32,691 bases of DNA from DASWIG01 sp965371445 (lineage in GTDB: Bacteria; Acidobacteriota; Thermoanaerobaculia; Multivoradales; J023): positions 1-32,691 of the forward strand of contig CBDUYN010000111.1 in assembly GCA_965371445.1 (NCBI GenBank), read 5' to 3'. Position numbers and translations under genes: made by a program. Position 1 is the stretch's first letter. Each line of letters opens with the position of its first letter. Below the pieces are notes generated by a model. It made no database searches and was not told where the DNA came from. It saw only the letters and a program-made list of their open reading frames with translations. Positions 22,807 through 32,131 of the stretch are shown here, one piece after another.

Positions 22807-24035
22807 CAGAAGATCTCCACCTCGGGAATCGCCACGACGAAGCGTCCGCCCCAGTCGCGAACGTCCGCCATCTGCCCGGCGATCTCCTCGCGCAGGTTCC
22901 AGGGCAGGATGACCACGTAGTCCGGGCGATCGGCGCGGAGCTCGTCAGGGCTTCGGATCGGGATACGGGTGCCGGGCAGGTAAAGGCCCTGCTTGTGCGG
23001 GCTCCGGTCGACGGTGTAGGCGAGGAGGTCGCTGCGCACGCCGCAGTAGTTGAGGAGCGTGTTGCCTTTGGCCGGCGCGCCGTAGCCCGCCACCCGCTTG
23101 CCCTCGTCGCGGGCCTCGATCAGGAGCTCCAGAAAGCGGCGTTTCGTCGCCTGGACCTGCTCGTCGAACCTTCGATAGGGCTCGTCGGTGAGGTAGCCGA
23201 GCCGCTCCTCACGTTCCAACAGCTCCTGGACCCGTTCGTTCGGCTCGCGTCCGGCGGCCGCGGGCGAGGCGAAGATCCTGAGCGACCCGCCGTGGGTCGG
23301 CCACTCCTCGACGTCGAAGAGCTCGAGGCCGTAGGCCGCGAAGATCCGCCGCACCGTGGTGAAGGAGAAGTAGGAGAAGTGCTCGTGGTAGATGGTGTCG
23401 AACTGGTTACCCTCGACAAGCCGCTGGAGGTGCGGGAGCTCCAGGGTCGCGACACCCCGTTCGGCCAGGAGGATTCGGATCCCCTCGACGAAGTCGTTGA
23501 GATATGGGGTATGGGCGAGGACGTTGTTGGCCGTAATGAGGTCAGCGCGGATCCCTTCGCCGCGGAGTCTTTTTGCCATCTCGGAAGAGAAGAACTCGAC
23601 GCGCGTCGGGATGCCGAGCTTCTCGGCCTCGCAGGCGATGTTGGCAGCCGGCTCGATGCCGAGGACGCGGACGCCGCGCTCCAACAAGTAACGCAGGAGG
23701 TAGCCGTCGTTCGAGGCGATCTCGACCGCGAGGCTCTCACCTGTGAGGCCGAAGCGTTCGGTCATCGCGGCGGCGTAGCGCTCGGCGTGGCGCAGCCAGG
23801 ACTCGGAGTACGAGGAGAAGTAGGCGTAGTCGCTGAAAATCTCCTCGGGGCTTGCCGCCATCGGCAGCTGGACCAGGCGGCATGCGTCGCAGACGTAGGT
23901 GTGGAGCGGATAGAAAGTCTCCGGGGAGGCCAGGTCCTCGGCCTTGACGTAGGAGTTGGCGAGCGGCGAGGTGCCGAGATCGACGAAGGTGCTCGCCAGC
24001 GGCGTCGAGCAGAAGCGGCAGGGAAGGTCGGTCAT
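22806..24035 (-). CDS. NDP-sugar C-methyltransferase (TylC3/NovU-like)
   Basis: This 409-residue enzyme has the three parts of sugar C-methyltransferases. A zinc-binding N-terminus carries CRFC (6-9) and a second CDAC pair near 49-52. The central SAM domain has LAVEIASNDGYLL, and GIEP follows strand 2. Further on are NNVLAHTPYLNDF and DTIYHEHFSYFSF, the His-containing active-site motif of the family. The C-terminal domain contains VAGYGAPAKGNTLLNYC. It would add a methyl group to C3 or C5 of a TDP-4-keto sugar. ATG 24035, directly after GAGGAG, fits the family's start (MTDLPCRFC); an upstream ATG at 24101 adds 22 atypical residues. It is the first gene of a two-gene operon with the epimerase and divergent from the O-antigen ligase. 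Confidence 0.9.
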   Translation of the reverse strand: MTDLPCRFCSTPLASTFVDLGTSPLANSYVKAEDLASPETFYPLHTYVCDACRLVQLPMAASPEEIFSDYAYFSSYSESWLRHAERYAAAMTERFGLTGESLAVEIASNDGYLLRYLLERGVRVLGIEPAANIACEAEKLGIPTRVEFFSSEMAKRLRGEGIRADLITANNVLAHTPYLNDFVEGIRILLAERGVATLELPHLQRLVEGNQFDTIYHEHFSYFSFTTVRRIFAAYGLELFDVEEWPTHGGSLRIFASPAAAGREPNERVQELLEREERLGYLTDEPYRRFDEQVQATKRRFLELLIEARDEGKRVAGYGAPAKGNTLLNYCGVRSDLLAYTVDRSPHKQGLYLPGTRIPIRSPDELRADRPDYVVILPWNLREEIAGQMADVRDWGGRFVVAIPEVEIF

Positions 24036-24171
24036 ACTCCTCGTCCTGGTTCTTGGAACAGGTAAAGTCCACGCAAACGCGCATGCTAGCACGCCGCGCA
24101 CCCTACGATTGCGCCTACCCAGGGTCGTTCGGCCATAGTATCCTCGCGCCTGGAGGAGCCCAGTCCGCCCG

Positions 24172-25416
24172 ATGCCGATCGACCTTCGCCGTTTCCTGCC
24201 CCAGGACCTCGCCGCCGACCCGCGCGGCCGGGCACCCTACTACTTCTACCTCGGCCACCTGGTGACCGTCGTCGGCATTGCCGCGTCGAACGCCTTCCTG
24301 GGGCTGATGATCCTGTGGGCGGTCCGCCGCCCGGCGGTCCGCCGCCCGGCGGTTCGCCGCCCGGCGGCACGCCGCCGGGAACACCTCCGGGGACTCTGGC
24401 GCCAGGGCGCCGTGCTTCTCGCTCCGACCGGGACCTACTTCATCCTGCTGGCCGTTTCGGTCCTTTTCTCGGCCGATCCCGCGGCGTCGTCGTCGCAGCT
24501 GCGGGAAGGCTTCTCCCTCCTCACCCTCCCCCTGGGGCTCGTCCTGGTGCGCGGCGAGCGCGACGTGAAGCGGATCTTCGACTGGGTGATCCTGATGGTC
24601 ACGGCGAGTGCCTGCCATGGCCTCTACCAGTACTTCCTGACCGACTACGGGGAGCTCCACAAGCGCATCGTCGGCCCTTTCTCGCACTATCAGACCTTCG
24701 CCGGGATCCTCTTGATCGGCGACCTCTTACTCGTCGCCCGCGTCGTCTCCGGGGACGGCTGGAAGAAGCCCTGGAGCTACCTGGCGCTCGCCGCGATCAA
24801 CACGACGCTCCTCCTGACGCTCACCCGTGGCCCCTGGGTGGCGGTCGCCATCACCCTCACGGGCTACGTCCTGGTCCGGGCACGGCGCTTCTTCGTCGTC
24901 TACGCCGCCGCGGCCCTCGTCGTGGTGCTCCTCGTCCCGACCTCGTGGGAACGCATCCGCTCGATCGCCGAGCTCCGGGACGAGTCGAACTACGACCGTC
25001 TGTGCATGATCGACGCCGGGCTCTACATGGTCTCCGAGCGGCCGCTCGTCGGTATCGGTCCGGGGATGGTCAAGCGTCGTTATCCCATCTACCGCCATCC
25101 CACGGCGCCGCGCTTCACGGTGCCACACCTGCACAACGCCTTCCTGCAGCTCACGGCCGAGCGGGGCCTCCTTTCGCTCGCCGCCTATCTGTGGCTCATG
25201 GCGGCGGGCCTCGCCGCCGCGCTGCGTGCCTATCGTAGGGAAGGTGGCCCGCGGGGCGCTCGCGCCGAGCTCCACGTCGGCGTGATCCTGGTTCTGCTAG
25301 GCTTCAACCTGGCAGGGCTTTTCGAGGACAACTGGGGCGACACCGAGGTGCAGCGCCTGATCCTCTTCCTGTTGGCCACCCCCCTCTGCCTGGAGGGGGG
25401 AGAGGAGATTCCGTGA
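24172..25416 (+). CDS. O-antigen ligase/polymerase-like membrane protein
   Basis: This 414-residue polytopic protein has about ten hydrophobic segments and the Wzy_C/WaaL-type region LTLTRGPWVAVAITL, where the Arg after LTLT is conserved. A long periplasmic loop carries GIGPGMVKRRYP and VPHLHNAFLQLTAERG; the HNxxLQxxxExG His is essential in WaaL relatives. It would join polymer chains to lipid A core or polymerise repeat units. This fits the deoxysugar genes transcribed the other way across a 136-base gap. Residues about 50-66 (RRPAVRRPAVRRPAARR) come from a 15-base tandem repeat in a cytoplasmic loop. The start is ATG 24172. The last bases overlap the next gene (GTGA), though the two pathways differ. 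Confidence 0.85.
   Translation: MPIDLRRFLPQDLAADPRGRAPYYFYLGHLVTVVGIAASNAFLGLMILWAVRRPAVRRPAVRRPAARRREHLRGLWRQGAVLLAPTGTYFILLAVSVLFSADPAASSSQLREGFSLLTLPLGLVLVRGERDVKRIFDWVILMVTASACHGLYQYFLTDYGELHKRIVGPFSHYQTFAGILLIGDLLLVARVVSGDGWKKPWSYLALAAINTTLLLTLTRGPWVAVAITLTGYVLVRARRFFVVYAAAALVVVLLVPTSWERIRSIAELRDESNYDRLCMIDAGLYMVSERPLVGIGPGMVKRRYPIYRHPTAPRFTVPHLHNAFLQLTAERGLLSLAAYLWLMAAGLAAALRAYRREGGPRGARAELHVGVILVLLGFNLAGLFEDNWGDTEVQRLILFLLATPLCLEGGEEIP
24319..24378 (+). repeat. In-frame 15-bp tandem repeat inside the O-antigen ligase gene
   Basis: The unit GCGGTCCGCCGCCCG occurs at 24319-24333 and 24334-24348. It recurs with one change at 24349-24363 and more degenerate at 24364-24378. Each unit is five codons (A-V-R-R-P), so copy-number change keeps the frame and only alters the length of a basic cytoplasmic loop. 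Confidence 0.85.
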
Positions 25417-26306
25417 GCGATTTTCCGACCTACCTCGCCGAGGTCCGCGAGCCCATCGACGCCGAGCTCGACCGGCTCGTGCCGCCGGTTTCCGAGCCAC
25501 CGTCGAGGATCCACGAGGCGATGCGCTACAGCCTCTTCGCCGGTGGCAAGCGGATTCGTCCGGCCCTGGTGCTCCTGACCGGAGAGACTCTGGGGCTGGA
25601 GCGGTGGGTGCTGCTGCCGGGCGGCGCGGCGCTCGAGATGATCCACACCTACAGCCTGATTCACGACGATCTGCCGGCGCTCGACGACGACGACCTGCGC
25701 CGCGGCCAGGCGACGCTGCACAAACGCTTCGACGAGGCGACCGCGATCCTCGCCGGCGATGCGCTCCTGACGCTCGGGATCACGACCCTCGCCATCCATC
25801 CCGAGCTCCTTTCGGACCGCGCGCGCCGCCGGGCGGTCGCGGGCGTCGGCGACGCCGTCGGCTCGCGGGGGATGATCGGCGGCCAGGTCGACGACCTGGA
25901 GGCGGAGAAGCACTGGCCCGAGGACCCGGAGGCCGCTCTCGAGGCGATCCACCGGCGTAAGACCGGGGCGCTCCTGACCTCCTGCGTCTGCCTGGCGTGC
26001 CTCTATGCCGGTGTCGAACCAGCGGTGGAGACGCGGCTCCGCGAGCTCGGCGACGCGATCGGGCTCCTCTTCCAGATCGCGGATGATATCCTGGACGTCG
26101 AGGGGACGTCGGAGACGCTGGGCAAGACCGCCGGAAAGGACGCCGCCCACCGGAAGCTCACCTATCCCGGTCTCTACGGACTCGAAGAAAGCAAGAGAAT
26201 GCTCGCCGAAACCCGCGATCAGGCCCTGAAGCTCGCCGTCCAGCTGCCGCAGGACGGCGGTCTCTACCCGTCCTTGATCGACTACCTGTGCCGCCGTGAC
26301 CACTGA
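25413..26306 (+). CDS. ispA: Farnesyl/geranyl diphosphate synthase (polyprenyl synthetase)
   Basis: This 297-residue trans-prenyltransferase condenses isopentenyl diphosphate with allylic diphosphates to give C15-C20 isoprenoid precursors for undecaprenyl phosphate and quinones. The first Asp-rich motif is HDDLPALDDDDLRRG (84-98), with the DDxxxxD spacing of bacterial short-chain enzymes. The second is QIADDILD (near 218-225). GGKRIRP (44-50) and KTGALL (near 186) are further conserved substrate-contact segments. GTG 25413 overlaps the ligase stop (GTGA). The downstream gene follows closely. The ispA symbol rests on length and motif spacing; a geranylgeranyl-type product cannot be excluded. 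Confidence 0.9.
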   Translation: MSDFPTYLAEVREPIDAELDRLVPPVSEPPSRIHEAMRYSLFAGGKRIRPALVLLTGETLGLERWVLLPGGAALEMIHTYSLIHDDLPALDDDDLRRGQATLHKRFDEATAILAGDALLTLGITTLAIHPELLSDRARRRAVAGVGDAVGSRGMIGGQVDDLEAEKHWPEDPEAALEAIHRRKTGALLTSCVCLACLYAGVEPAVETRLRELGDAIGLLFQIADDILDVEGTSETLGKTAGKDAAHRKLTYPGLYGLEESKRMLAETRDQALKLAVQLPQDGGLYPSLIDYLCRRDH

Positions 26307-26346
26307 AGAGGTCCGCCGCCTCCCCCATGGAGCGCGGCGGGATCTG

Positions 26347-27096
26347 ATGCCGCGCCTGCGACTCGATCAGCTCCTTGTCGAACGCGGACTCTTTCCGAGC
26401 CGTGAAAAGGCCCGCCGGGCGGTGATGGCCGGTGACGTCGAGGTCGACGGCCGGCGCGTCGACAAGGCCGGAACGGCCGTCGTCGACGACGCCGAGCTCG
26501 CTCTTGCGGCCCGCGAGCCCTTCGTCTCGCGAGCCGGACGCAAGCTTGCCGCCGCCCTCGACCACTTCCGTATCGAGGTGGAGGGGCTCGTCTGCTGCGA
26601 CGTCGGCGCCTCGACCGGCGGCTTTACCGACTGCCTCTTGCAGTGCGGGGCCTGCAAGGTCTTTGCCGTCGACGTGGGCTACGGGCAGCTCGACATGGGC
26701 CTGCGGCGCGACCCGCGGGTGGTGACGATGGAACGGTTGAACGTCCGCTACCTCGCGCCCGACGCGCTCGGCGAGCCCTGCGGGCTCATCACCGTCGATG
26801 TCTCGTTCATCTCTCTCCTCAAGGTCGTGCCGCCGCTTCTCGTGCACCTCGCCCCCGGCGGCCGGCTCCTGACGCTCGTCAAGCCCCAGTTCGAGGTCGG
26901 CCGCGGCCAGGTGGGCAAGGGCGGGATCGTGCGCGACGAGCGGCTCCGGCGGGAAGTGATCGAGCGCCGCGCCGCAGACCTTGCGGAGCTGGGGCTGCGG
27001 TGCGAGGGGACGTTCGACTCCCCGGTCTCGGGCGCCGGCGGCAACCGCGAGGCTTTTGCGCTCTTCCAGCGTGTGGGAGGCGAAGATGGAGCCTGA
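26347..27096 (+). CDS. tlyA: TlyA-family rRNA 2'-O-methyltransferase
   Basis: This 249-residue protein has an N-terminal S4 RNA-binding domain (RLRLDQLLVERGLFPSREKA with VMAGDVEVDG) followed by an FtsJ-like methyltransferase domain. The SAM loop is CDVGASTGGFTDCLL; AVDVGYGQL, DVSFISLLKVVP and LVKPQFEVGR follow, the last holding the catalytic Lys. TlyA enzymes methylate 2'-OH groups of 16S and/or 23S rRNA and in mycobacteria confer capreomycin sensitivity. ATG 26347 gives the standard family start just before the S4 domain. An upstream GTG at 26296 would add 17 residues and overlap the prenyl synthase. It overlaps the NAD kinase gene by 11 bases. Confidence 0.88.
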   Translation: MPRLRLDQLLVERGLFPSREKARRAVMAGDVEVDGRRVDKAGTAVVDDAELALAAREPFVSRAGRKLAAALDHFRIEVEGLVCCDVGASTGGFTDCLLQCGACKVFAVDVGYGQLDMGLRRDPRVVTMERLNVRYLAPDALGEPCGLITVDVSFISLLKVVPPLLVHLAPGGRLLTLVKPQFEVGRGQVGKGGIVRDERLRREVIERRAADLAELGLRCEGTFDSPVSGAGGNREAFALFQRVGGEDGA

Positions 27097-27958
27097 GGGT
27101 CCGGCCATCCGCCGCGTCGGGATCGTGTCGCGAAGCGCCAGCCGCGACGCCATCCGGACGGCCTCCGAGCTCACCGACTGGCTGATGCGCCGCGGCATCG
27201 AGGTGAGCCTCGACGAGCCGAGCCTGCGGGCCCGCAAGCTCTCCGGCGTCGAGCCCTTTGACGACGGCGAGACCCAGGACCTCGTGGTCGTCCTCGGCGG
27301 CGACGGTACGCTCCTTTCGGTGGCGCGCACGGTGAAGAGCCGTGCGCCGCTTCTAGGGGTCAACCTCGGACGGCTGGGTTTCCTGACCGAGCTCACCCGC
27401 TCGGAGCTCTATCCGAGCCTGGTCAAGATCCTGGCGGGAGACTTCGAGCTCGAGGAGCGGGCGCTTTTTGACGTCGAGCTTCATCGGACGAGCGGCGCCG
27501 TGGCCACCTACCAGGCGTTTAACGACGCGGTGATCGCGAAAAACGCCCTCGCGCAGATCATCGAGCTGCGGCTGCTGATCGACGAGCGCCTGGTGGCCCA
27601 CTTCCGCGCCGACGGGCTCATCATCTCCACCCCCAACGGCTCGACCGCCTACAACCTCTCGGCGGGCGGCCCGATCGTCTTCCCGGCGTTGCCTGTGGCC
27701 GTCCTGACACCGATCTGTCCTCACGCGCTGGCGCTGCGCTCGGTCGTCGTGTCCGACCAGTCGACTGTCGAGGTCGTCTTGGAAACCCAGCTTGAGGAGG
27801 TCTTCTTGAGCGTCGACGGCCAGGAGGGCTCGAAGCTCGGCTACCGGGACCGCGTCCGGGTTCGACGGGCCCCGGCGCCGGTCAAGCTGGTGCGCATGAT
27901 CGACCGGAGCTTCTACGACAGCCTGCGTTTGAAGCTCAAGTGGGGAGGGTTGGAGTGA
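27086..27958 (+). CDS. nadK: NAD kinase
   Basis: This 290-residue enzyme phosphorylates NAD at the 2' position of the adenosine ribose to make NADP. GGDGTLL (71-77) is the nucleotide-binding motif with the catalytic Asp. NLGRLGFLTEL, AFNDAVI (the ND variant of the NE/D motif), STPNGSTAYNLSAGGP and LSVDGQEG are the other family blocks. The length is typical. ATG 27086 has GGGAGG six bases upstream and overlaps the tlyA end. The stop is embedded in the next start (GTGA). The order prenyl synthase-tlyA-nadK is recurrent in bacteria and suggests one transcript. Confidence 0.95.
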   Translation: MEPEGPAIRRVGIVSRSASRDAIRTASELTDWLMRRGIEVSLDEPSLRARKLSGVEPFDDGETQDLVVVLGGDGTLLSVARTVKSRAPLLGVNLGRLGFLTELTRSELYPSLVKILAGDFELEERALFDVELHRTSGAVATYQAFNDAVIAKNALAQIIELRLLIDERLVAHFRADGLIISTPNGSTAYNLSAGGPIVFPALPVAVLTPICPHALALRSVVVSDQSTVEVVLETQLEEVFLSVDGQEGSKLGYRDRVRVRRAPAPVKLVRMIDRSFYDSLRLKLKWGGLE

Positions 27959-30900
27959 CCTCTTTCGACGCCTCCGACGAGGCAAAGCGTCCGGGTCTCG
28001 AGAACCTCGGGGAGACCTGGCCCTACGCCGACGACCAGACCCAGACCGACGACGACGAGGATCCGCGGTTACGTCCCCCGGGGCGGGGAGGACGGCGTCC
28101 CGGACGCTTTCGGCGCTTCGTCTTGCGGCCGTTTTTCTGGGGTCTGGCGCTCCTGGCGATCTTCTTTGGCGTCGCTCAGCTGCTGCTCGACACGAGCTAC
28201 GCCCGCGAGTGGATCGGGGGCCTCGTCGAGCGCCACCTCGGCGCTTTCTTGGATCGCGAGGTGGAGGTGGCCGACCTTTCGGTGCAGTTGGTGCCGCCTT
28301 CCGTCGAGGTCTGGGGCTTTTCGATCGGCGGCCCTAAAGAGCTCGCGACCGAGGAGCCTTTTCTGGTGATTCCATGGGCCTCGGTCGACCTCGACCTGAG
28401 TGCCCTCGACAGTAACGTTTTCCGGATCGAGGAGATCCGCCTCGAGCGTCCGCGGGTCTACCTCGCCTTTTTCCCCGAAGGGAAGTCGAACGTCTTGAAC
28501 CTGCAGGCCAAGAACCCGGGGCATCCGAAGCGCTTCCAGGTCTGGATCGACCGCATCGAGGTTGACAAGGCCGAGCTCCTGCTCGACCAGGAGACGATCC
28601 GGATGTCGATCTCCGGCGATTCGATGCGGGCGCGCCTCGAAGGGCTCGGAGACCGGCACGTCGGTGGACAGGCCGTGGTGCAGAACGTCGTCGTCCGGCT
28701 GCCGAACGCCCGTCCCTTCCAGGCGACGATCGCGGTCCGCGGCTCGGTGCAGCGCGGCCGCGTCGAAATCGAGGCCGCCCGGGTCTCCGGGCACCACTTT
28801 TTTGCCCTGGGGCAGGGCGTTTGCGAGTGGCCCAAGGACGATCCCGCGAACAAGAAATGCCAGTTCAAGGTCGAGGGCGAGACCCGCGGCGAGGTGCTCG
28901 CAGAGCTGGGTTATTTCCCGGACCTGCGGGGTGAGCTCACCTTCGATGGCTCTTTTTCGTGGCGTCCCCGAACCTTCGGCTGGCGCAGCCGAGTGACCTC
29001 GCCTCTCCTTCACCTCTGGGACCGCCGGTTGGAGGACTTCACAGGCTTTTTGAGCGCGGACCGCTACAGCGCTCACCTCGTGATCAGCGAAGCGCTCTAC
29101 GGCGGGGGCAAGATCGACGGCTCGTTCGACGTCGAGATCGCCCAGGAGGGACGGCCGTCGAGCGTCGAGATCAATTTTCACGACGTCACCCTGGACACCG
29201 TCCTCGCCGACCAGGGCATCCCGGCGGGAAAGTGCGCGGCCCGCCTCAACGGCAGCCTGGTCTACGAATTTCCCTTCGGCGACGGCAAGCACGGCGACGG
29301 CCACGGCGAGGTGGAGCTCAGCGAGGACCTCGAGCTCGAAGGGCTGCCGCTGACGGGCAGCTTTCCTCTCCGCATCGACGACGGGGTCGTCCGCACGGGC
29401 ACGCTCGCGCTCCGTTCCGACCGCCAGAGCATCCTGGCAAGTGGCTGGTACGACACCAACCGCCAGCGAGGGCTCTTTGAGTACGAGGTCGCTTCCGCCG
29501 ATCTGAGGCAGCTCGCCTACGTCCTCCAACTCGCCCCGGCCGAGGGCGAGCCCTGGCCGGAATGGCTGCCGACGAGCGGCAAAGGACGCCTCGCGGGGTC
29601 GCTTCACCTGACGCCTGGCGAAACGGCGACCGAGGTGAGCCTCGACCTCGAGAAGGTCCTCGGGCCGTCCGTGCGTTCGCCGCAGAACCTCGCCGGCACG
29701 CTGCGGGTCGACAAGCGGCGGATCGAGCCCCTGCGCGTCCAGCTGAGCGACGGCGTCTCGGCACTGATGATCGAGGGCCGGATGCCCCTCGTCGACGACG
29801 ATCCCCAGGGCCTGGCGCTGACGTTTGACGCGTTCAACTGGCCCCTGGAGGCGGTTCACCCCTGGCTCGAGTTCGACTTTCCCCTCGAAGGGCGGATCTC
29901 CGGCCGCCTCGACCTGACGGCGGTCGCAGAGGTCTCCGAAGGGCGCCTCGCCGCCACCGTGGCCCGGGCGGTGTTGGCCGGGATCCCGCTCGACGAAGCG
30001 GCGTCGCGCCTCCATTGGGACGGCGAGCGACTCCGCTTCGAGGACCTGCGCTTCACGGCTCCCGCCGGCGAGGTCTGGGGCCACGGCGAGCTGACCTTCG
30101 CCAGCGGGGCCCTTGACTTCGACCTGCGCTCGGCGACACTTCAGGTAGGGGCTTCGCCCCTGAGGCGTTTCCTGCCGCGGGACGACCTGTCGGGAGAGGT
30201 CCGGGCCACGGCCCACGTCGCCGGGACGCTGGATCGGCCGGAGCTCGCCCTTCAAGTCGAGGCCGGCGGGATCACGCTGGGGGGACGGCGGCTCGGGGGT
30301 CGTCCGTCGCGGCTGGCGATCGACTGGGCCGAGGGGAGGCTCACGGCTTCGGGGCGGCTGCTCGACATGATCACCCTCGAAGGCGGCGGGGCCTTCGACA
30401 GCGTCCGGGGCGACGTGACTTTCGCCCTCGACGGCAACGACCTGGCGGGGCTTGCCGAGATCCTGAGCGAGGAACCTCCGCAGGAGCTCGACGGCACCTT
30501 CGGCGGGACCTTGAGGATCTGGGGGACGGCGGGCGAGATGCCGGACGTGGCCCTCGTCCTCGACCGCTTGGCGGTCGACTACCACGAGCGCGCTTTGAGG
30601 AATCTCGAACCCGTCCGCCTTCGCCTTTACGACGACCACGTGCAGATCGACTCGCTTTACCTGGCGGAGGAAGCCACCGGGAGCGACCTTTTTCTGAGCG
30701 GCACCCTGGGCTACGAGGACGCCTCCCCGGTCGACTTACGGCTCCAGGCGACGATCTCGAACAGTTGGTTGCGCTTCTACGAGCCCGACCTCCGCATCGA
30801 CGGTTTCTTCGACGTCCTCGGGCGGGTGGGCGGCACCGTCGGCCGGCCTCATCTCGACGGCCAGGGTACGGTGCGCGACGGCCGGGTCGTCCTGGAGCAG

Positions 30901-32067
30901 GTGCCGGACTTTCCGCATACTTTCGAGGACTTCCGGGGGTTGCTCCTCTTCTACCCCGACGGCGTCGTCGTCGACCACCTGGAGGCGAGGCTCGCCGAGG
31001 GAAGGCTGCGGATCGAGGGACGGGCCGAGCTCCCGCGCAGCGGCGAGCCGCTCGACTACAGGCTCCAGGTCCGCGGCAAGGACCTGCGGGTTCGCTACCC
31101 CTTGGGCTGGCTGACGGCGGGAAACCTGGAGATAACGCTTCGCACCCAGGAGACGGAGGGGCCGGAGGGAACGCCCGAGGTGACCTATCTCGTCACCGGC
31201 CGTGCCGAGATCGACGCCCTGGAGTTCACCGAGGACATCCCGCTGGGCTTCGCCCAGATCGTCGAGGACGTGGTGCTACGCCAGCGCCTGGAGGTCGAGG
31301 TGGCCGATCCGCTGCTCTCGGCGATCCAGTTCAACGTCGTGATCGACGCGCCACAGGCGCTGCGGGTGCGCAACAACGCGGCGGACTTGACGGGCAGCGC
31401 GGAGCTCGTGCTGCGCGGCAGTCTTGCACAGCCGCTTTTTTTCGGCGACGTCGACCTCGCGCCGGGGGGCAAGCTTCTTTTCGGCGGCGTCGACTACGAG
31501 ATCGACCGCGGCCGAATCAGCTTCACCGACCCCTACGAATTCCACCCGGAGGTCGACCTCGTCGCCACCACCCGGGTCCGCGACTTCGAGGTCCAGCTGA
31601 CGCTTTCGGGGCCGGTCGATCGGATGAACGCGGGCTTCTCCTCGGATCCGCCGCTCCCGGCCCTCGAGGTTTTCGAGCTCCTCGCCACCGGCGGCGAGAG
31701 CGACCAGGTCGCCAACACCGTCCGCCGCGCCGACGAGATCGGCCAGGAGAACTCGATGAGCGCCGCGTCGTTCCTCTACGGCCAGGCAGCCTCGGTGATC
31801 GGCGAGAGGGTCTCGAACCTCTTCGGCTTCGACAAGTTCCGGATCGCCCCCTTGACCGGCTCGGGCGACAACCTCTCGAGCGCCCGGGTCACCGTCGGCA
31901 AGCGGTTGTCGAAAGACGTCTACCTTTCCTATTCCGCCGACCCGTCGTCGACCGAGGAGCAGCAGCTCCAGATAGAATGGCGCATCGGCCGGAACCTGAT
32001 CCTCGTCCTCACCCAGAACGGCGACGACACCTACGAAGCCGACGCCCGCTGGGAGACGACCTTCTAA
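27955..32067 (+). CDS. TamB-like translocation/assembly or lipid-transport protein
   Basis: This 1370-residue protein has an acidic N-terminal tail of about 35 residues, a basic stretch, one transmembrane helix near 56-75 (FFWGLALLAIFFGVAQLLL), and then a very long series of beta-strand repeats of AsmA/TamB type. The C-terminal ~350 residues form the TamB (DUF490) domain, with LEVFELLATGG, SFLYGQAASVIGERVSNLFGFD, SARVTVGKRLSKDVYLSYS and the terminal RWETTF. Relatives form a hydrophobic groove across the periplasm, moving phospholipids to the outer membrane or aiding BamA/TamA. The GTG start at 27955 follows GGGAGG and overlaps the nadK stop. The length is within the family range. No tamA gene is adjacent here. 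Confidence 0.88.
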   Translation: MTSFDASDEAKRPGLENLGETWPYADDQTQTDDDEDPRLRPPGRGGRRPGRFRRFVLRPFFWGLALLAIFFGVAQLLLDTSYAREWIGGLVERHLGAFLDREVEVADLSVQLVPPSVEVWGFSIGGPKELATEEPFLVIPWASVDLDLSALDSNVFRIEEIRLERPRVYLAFFPEGKSNVLNLQAKNPGHPKRFQVWIDRIEVDKAELLLDQETIRMSISGDSMRARLEGLGDRHVGGQAVVQNVVVRLPNARPFQATIAVRGSVQRGRVEIEAARVSGHHFFALGQGVCEWPKDDPANKKCQFKVEGETRGEVLAELGYFPDLRGELTFDGSFSWRPRTFGWRSRVTSPLLHLWDRRLEDFTGFLSADRYSAHLVISEALYGGGKIDGSFDVEIAQEGRPSSVEINFHDVTLDTVLADQGIPAGKCAARLNGSLVYEFPFGDGKHGDGHGEVELSEDLELEGLPLTGSFPLRIDDGVVRTGTLALRSDRQSILASGWYDTNRQRGLFEYEVASADLRQLAYVLQLAPAEGEPWPEWLPTSGKGRLAGSLHLTPGETATEVSLDLEKVLGPSVRSPQNLAGTLRVDKRRIEPLRVQLSDGVSALMIEGRMPLVDDDPQGLALTFDAFNWPLEAVHPWLEFDFPLEGRISGRLDLTAVAEVSEGRLAATVARAVLAGIPLDEAASRLHWDGERLRFEDLRFTAPAGEVWGHGELTFASGALDFDLRSATLQVGASPLRRFLPRDDLSGEVRATAHVAGTLDRPELALQVEAGGITLGGRRLGGRPSRLAIDWAEGRLTASGRLLDMITLEGGGAFDSVRGDVTFALDGNDLAGLAEILSEEPPQELDGTFGGTLRIWGTAGEMPDVALVLDRLAVDYHERALRNLEPVRLRLYDDHVQIDSLYLAEEATGSDLFLSGTLGYEDASPVDLRLQATISNSWLRFYEPDLRIDGFFDVLGRVGGTVGRPHLDGQGTVRDGRVVLEQVPDFPHTFEDFRGLLLFYPDGVVVDHLEARLAEGRLRIEGRAELPRSGEPLDYRLQVRGKDLRVRYPLGWLTAGNLEITLRTQETEGPEGTPEVTYLVTGRAEIDALEFTEDIPLGFAQIVEDVVLRQRLEVEVADPLLSAIQFNVVIDAPQALRVRNNAADLTGSAELVLRGSLAQPLFFGDVDLAPGGKLLFGGVDYEIDRGRISFTDPYEFHPEVDLVATTRVRDFEVQLTLSGPVDRMNAGFSSDPPLPALEVFELLATGGESDQVANTVRRADEIGQENSMSAASFLYGQAASVIGERVSNLFGFDKFRIAPLTGSGDNLSSARVTVGKRLSKDVYLSYSADPSSTEEQQLQIEWRIGRNLILVLTQNGDDTYEADARWETTF

Positions 32068-32131
32068 CCCCCCTTGAAACAGCCACGGCGAGCCCGCCGT
32101 CGCCAAGACCGGACTGACACGAAGGAGCAGC

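Noticed and set aside
28069..30639. 856-residue open frame on the minus strand
   Set aside because: It is the antisense shadow of the TamB-like gene. Long minus frames are expected in DNA of this GC content, and no family pattern is visible.
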